A stretch of 64,000 bases of DNA from Aplidium turbinatum (taxonomy: Eukaryota; Chordata; Ascidiacea; Aplousobranchia; Polyclinidae), in contig OU964924.1 of assembly GCA_918807975.1 (NCBI GenBank), positions 9,870,501 through 9,934,500 on the forward strand, read 5' to 3'. Of this stretch, positions 60,301-64,000 are shown piece by piece. A program made the translations under genes and the position numbers. The notes beneath the pieces were generated by a model, which saw only the letters and a program-made list of their open reading frames with translations, ran no database searches and was not told the DNA's origin. Within the stretch, counting starts at the first letter, position 1; the number at the start of each line of letters is the position of its first letter.

Positions 60301-61378
60301 TTACTCGTCGTTTTTTGCCTCCTTGTTAGACTCATTCCAAGTGTTGTCCCTCTTCCAGCTGCCATCAGCTTGCTTTACATACTTCCATATTTTACCATTG
60401 TCCCTTAGGCTGTAGCTGACTGTGCTGACGCCACTTTCCATGGCAGTCTTGTTCATATTGAAAACACTCTCAGATTTCTTGTTGTAAATTTGCCGAGACT
60501 CTAGATCCATGTTCAGGCGTACTTTAACATGTTGGAAATTAGTGCCCCTCTTGTGCTGAGTAAACTTCATTCTGAAATTTCTTGCATCAAGCTCAGTGGA
60601 AAGCTCACCTTTACAAGTCGAGTTGAGGTTGAGTCACCGAGTTTTTGGCCTAGCCTTTGGACATTTAGTGGTTCCACTTGCACACCAATCTTCTTTCCAA
60701 TTTCTTTGATTTGCTGTTGATCAGTTTTGGAAGAGGACTCCTCCATGCGTGATATGATAAGTTCAGACTTTGTTTTTTCACACTGCAGCACTGACTCGAC
60801 AGAGTTCCGAACAACTTTTCTAGACCACCAGTAACCCCGTTAGCAACTCTCTCTGCCCATGTTTTTTGTTGTTGAGGTTCGGCCATGTTGGGTGTTGATC
60901 GCTGCTCTAAAGAGGCCACCTTACTGGATAAGTCGGTAACTACCTCGGTTAGCTTCTGTAGCTAGGACTCGATTTGGTGTGGGTTGTTGCTTTGTTCTTG
61001 CATTTTGGACAGATGCACCATGAGCTTCTTAGCTCCACGGTTGCAACCGGGACAGATCCAAAGAAGGGATCCGCATTATGCACCATCCTTGTCATCACCA
61101 TTGGCCAGCATAGTTAGGGTGCCCTCTGGCATGTTTACACACCTTGCATGGTACCAATATTCGCATACGTAAGTCACATGCAACTGCTTTGTTAGCCACT
61201 GCTTTAGTACATGTAGGACATTTTTCTTTTGCTTTGTCCAGCATAGTTGCTCTTTTCAACAGGTCAACAGCACAAATTATTTTTTCATTTATCAACTATT
61301 CAACTTATTCAGTTCACTTACCGGTATCTCTTATTCTCTTAAACCTTGATTACAAATAGAATTACAAATTACAAATAG
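57348..61378 (-). mobile_element. CR1-clade LINE, nearly full length, decayed
   Basis: The 3' end is an (ATT)n tail at 57348-57368 on the plus-strand map. ORF1 (61295 to 60301, broken) has a PHD-type finger: CPTC, WYHARCVNMPEG, CPGC; then an RRM-like part with VQRLGQKLGDSTSTRLVKVS. ORF2 (about 60300 to 57515) starts NARSLPNKI and FIGITETW of the endonuclease, then IAGDFNFSSIDW and SDHNMV, and the RT TGPDGIPYIALK, RPVSLTSCVCKLME, DFSKAFNSVPHERL, SGVPQGSCLGPLLF and KYADDMKIY, ending RVVDTWNNLPYAVV and a stop at 57515. Several frameshifts and stops occur. ACTT at both edges may be a short TSD. Confidence 0.88.
57704..59167 (-). pseudogene. CR1 ORF2 reverse transcriptase segment
   Basis: 487 uninterrupted codons covering RT fingers and palm (motifs as listed for the LINE) to the thumb, including the catalytic YADD. 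A frame change near 57704 separates it from the final RGHNFKLHKQFAQLNC segment that ends at 57515. The upstream endonuclease part lies in another frame (59140-59970). Confidence 0.85.
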
Positions 61379-61669
61379 AACTTCAGCTTTGTTCTATTTT
61401 TTTCACTCGATCTTTTCAGTTTGTTTGCGGAAACACACTAACCCTTTTAAAATGCTTGCGAAAACTCTGATCAACACTAACCTTTTAAAATATTTGCGGA
61501 AACTGCGATCAGCGACTTTGGCAAACTCTTAGGATCATTACCAGAAATTTTAAACTGTTTACGGAAACTGCGATCAGCGATGTTCTATTTTTTTTCTCGA
61601 TCTTTTCAGTTTGTTTGCGGATACCGATACGGTACCTTAACTGCCGATACTTCATCGATACTCCGATAC

Positions 61670-62381
61670 CAGGGATATCTATAACTACGGGATTGGAAAC
61701 TCTGTGGAACTGAAAACCATTTTATACACCAGTAGGGTCACTTTTCTTTGTGCGCTGCTGTGATAAATAATCACATAAATTGACCTCAAAGGGCAGCAAG
61801 TGGTAGGCTAAACGAACAACCAAAAGTGTAACAATCAATTCACCTGCTGTAAATTGTAAGAACTATACGCTTGCCTGGTTTGTTTATTTGTTTGTATTCC
61901 ATTAGTGCAGTCATGTTTTATTTTGTTTGATGCTTAAAAACTTTCCAGAATGACTAGCTATTGGTTTTTGTTCTGATAACATCGTAAACGTATTGGTTTC
62001 GTACTGGATTGGTCTGTGAACAAGTTGATGATACAACAGCACATTTCACTGATTGCTGAACACTCCTCATTTACTTCTGATCCGATTTGCAGTACCGTAC
62101 GCAAAATGCTAAAGAACAACAGTAAGCGGTTTTTGGACTCATTGCATTTATTCATTTTTTGGATTCATCGTTTTTTTTCTAGCAGCGTAACTGCACTTTT
62201 ATAAATCAATTAAATTTTAATGTGAGTGTACATTTCGTATTATTATTGTAAAATCGAATTTTGTATATCTTTTAGTCGGTATTGTATTTTGTTAATCTTT
62301 TTGTAGTCGTAGTAATGTGATGACCCTACTGATGTATAGCACTGGATAGAGTTTCCAATCCCGTAGTTATAGATATCCCTG
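61670..62381. mobile_element. hAT-like MITE nested in the outer element, 712 bp
   Basis: Ends CAGGGATATCTATAACTACG and its inverse form inverted repeats of about 33 bases. TCCGATAC flanks both sides exactly (61662-61669, 62382-62389). Non-coding. The 8-bp duplication and CAGGG start fit hAT. Confidence 0.85.
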
Positions 62382-62514
62382 TCCGATACCTAACCTTGCG
62401 GAAACTTTGATCAGCGACTTCGGCTTTTTTTAATTTTTGCTCTCGATCTTTTCAAGGTACGAACTGACGGTGCAAATTGTTCATAGTACGAATTAGGTTG
62501 CACCCTATCCGACT

Positions 62515-62730
62515 TACCGGTATATAGTTAGACATACCGTACTGTCTTGAAACTGTTGACAGGTTTAGAGAAATATTTACAATATTATGTTTGGTGCTGG
62601 TTAAGGATCGGGCCGCCTTGGTCAGTGACGTCACGAAAAGTGTGACGTCATGCTAAAAAACGCAACTACTTTTACGAAGGGTGCAAAAACGCGGAATAGA
62701 AGTAAAAGCGGAATGCCTATTGATTTTCAA
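62515..62730. other. Spacer with two TGACGTCA palindromes
   Basis: GTGACGTCAC and GTGACGTCAT occur about 20 bases apart near 62625-62650, just before the tandem array. CRE/ATF-type sites by sequence; function unknown. Confidence 0.4.
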
Positions 62731-64000
62731 CTGAAACTGTACTATTTTGTACCAATTCTTGCTTTATTAACCTACCAACTTTCACGTTTCTACAAAACAA
62801 ACTTTTTTCCAAGGCGATTCGATCGTGGTTGAGTATTAGCCGCCCACAGTTTGCTGTGATCGATGAATACTGCCTCCACCAAATATGCTGTAGCTTTCTC
62901 ATTTCTGCTCGGATTTCAACAATTTTACTATCGTTGGATGGCATTATGCTTTATCTACTCGAATTGATTAATTGCCAATCTAAAGTAGGCATTATATTTA
63001 TGTCGAGCTAACTTAAACTGTACTATTTTGTACCAATTCTCAGCAATTGAATTTTTACAATAAAAATACCAAACCAACACAAATTAAAAGAGTATGTTTT
63101 GCCTTATTAACCTACCAACTTTCACGTTTATATGTTATCTACAAAACGAGAAATCGTTGTTCAAACGTAACCGCTCGACAAAGCTTTTTTCCAAGGCGAT
63201 TCGATCGTGGTTCAGTAGGCTATTAGCCGCCCACAGTTTGCTGTGATCGATGAATACTGCCTCCACCAAATATGCTGTAGCTTTCTCATTTCTGCTCGGA
63301 TTCTAACAATTTTACTATCGTTGGGTGGCATTATGCTTCATCTACTCGAATGGATTAATTGCCAATCTAAAGTAGGCATTATATTTATGTAGCGATAACT
63401 TAAACTTTACTATTTTGTACCAATTCTCAGCAATTCATTTTTTACAATAAAAATACCAAACCAACACAAATTAAAAGAGTATGTCTTGGTTTATTTATAT
63501 GTTAATTTTCACATTTATATCTAATCTACAAAACGAGCAATCGTTGTTCAAACGTAACCGCTCGACGAAGCTTTTTTCCGATGCATTTTTCAAGGCGATT
63601 CGATCGTGGTTCAGTAGGCTATTAGCCGCCCACAGTTTGCTGTGATCGATGAATACTGCCTCCACCAAATATGCTGTAGCTTTCTCATTTCTGCTCGGAT
63701 TCTAACAATTTTACTATCGTTGGATGGCATTATGCTTCATCTACTCCAATGGATTAATTGCCAATCTAAAGTTGGCATTATATTTATGTCGAGCTAACTT
63801 AAACTTTACTATTTTGTACCAATTCTCAGCAATTGAATTTTTACAATAAAAATACCAAACCAACACAAATTAAAAGAGTATGTTTTGCCTTATTAACCTA
63901 ACAACTTTCACGTTTATATGTTATCTACAAAACGAGAAATCGTTGTTCAAACGTAACCGCTCGACAAAGCTTTTTTCCAAGGCGATTCGATCGTGGTTCA
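62731..64000. repeat. Tandem repeat array, unit about 385-400 bp, open at the right edge
   Basis: AAGGCGATTCGATCGTGGTT recurs at 62811, 63193, 63592 and 63979, giving spacings of 382, 399 and 387. Units share CGCCCACAGTTTGCTGTGAT, AGTAGGCATTATATTTATGT and CAATAAAAATACCAAACC. The first unit is shortened and the array runs off the window. A block of about 75 bases (from CGCCCACAG to TGCTCGGATT) is identical in all three complete copies, while flanks carry substitutions and indels. Confidence 0.9.

Larger units (their letters stand above)
56984..62505. mobile_element. Outer element with 9-bp TSD (Mutator-like by duplication), host of nested insertions
   Basis: Left end GGATGCAACCTAATTCGTAC and right end (inverted: GGGTGCAACCTAATTCGTAC) head inverted repeats of about 75 bases ending ACCTTGAAAAGATC. 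TATCCGACT flanks both sides (56975-56983, 62506-62514), a perfect 9-bp duplication. The arms hold direct repeats of GGAAACTGCGATCAGCGACT and TTTTAAAATGTTTGC. A CR1 LINE and a hAT-like MITE are inserted. The original element would be under 1 kb and non-coding. Confidence 0.78.

Overview
This window is eukaryotic, AT-rich and full of introns and transposons. It looks like an invertebrate metazoan, probably a marine invertebrate or invertebrate chordate such as a tunicate. The grounds are kilobase introns with GT/AG sites, a ZASP-type PDZ-LIM gene whose first LIM domain has the invertebrate Cys-x4-Cys spacing, many hAT, mariner, CR1 and RTE-like elements, and a recurrent TAGGCCTA-like octamer. 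The species is not determined from sequence alone.

Two host genes lie tail to tail. On the plus strand (9138-21368) nine coding exons encode a 381-residue protein of the Enigma/ZASP family: an N-terminal PDZ domain, a short ZM-like motif, a Pro/Ser-rich linker and three LIM domains. On the minus strand (52044 down to 26987) eight coding exons encode a complete 326-residue serine/threonine phosphatase PP1 catalytic subunit of the beta type. All exon joins keep phase. The first product would act at actin/alpha-actinin structures such as Z-discs, and PP1-beta is the myosin phosphatase catalytic subunit in animals, so both fit muscle or cytoskeleton. Nothing in the sequence shows co-regulation.

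The rest is mostly transposable elements, many with readable termini and target-site duplications (TSDs). 548-5205 is an element with very long inverted termini rich in TGACGTCA, carrying a decayed protein with a VDTDV motif and a Cys-rich tail, interrupted by a LINE. 6360-7858, 14424-15137 and 21654-22349 are decayed hAT elements with transposase remnants. 10243-10421, 18383-19216 and 22639-23569 are MITEs. 29473-32729, 42861-44669 and 45651-48251 are three copies of a foldback-like family with unequal ends and 8-bp TSDs. The first holds a 2.9-kb element with a decayed but recognisable transposase-like gene. The other two sit inside one mariner element. Two near-identical RTE-like LINEs lie at 34063-36510 (minus) and 52441-56655 (plus), the second split by a 1667-bp hAT-like element.

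56984-62505 is a nested stack: an outer element with a 9-bp TSD holds a nearly complete CR1 LINE and a 712-bp hAT-like MITE. From about 62731 to the right edge runs a tandem repeat of about 390 bp. Several tRNA-derived SINEs and one dispersed 300-bp repeat family (called R1 here) are scattered through the introns. No LTR retroelement, virus-derived gene, CRISPR array or canonical tRNA/rRNA gene was recognised.
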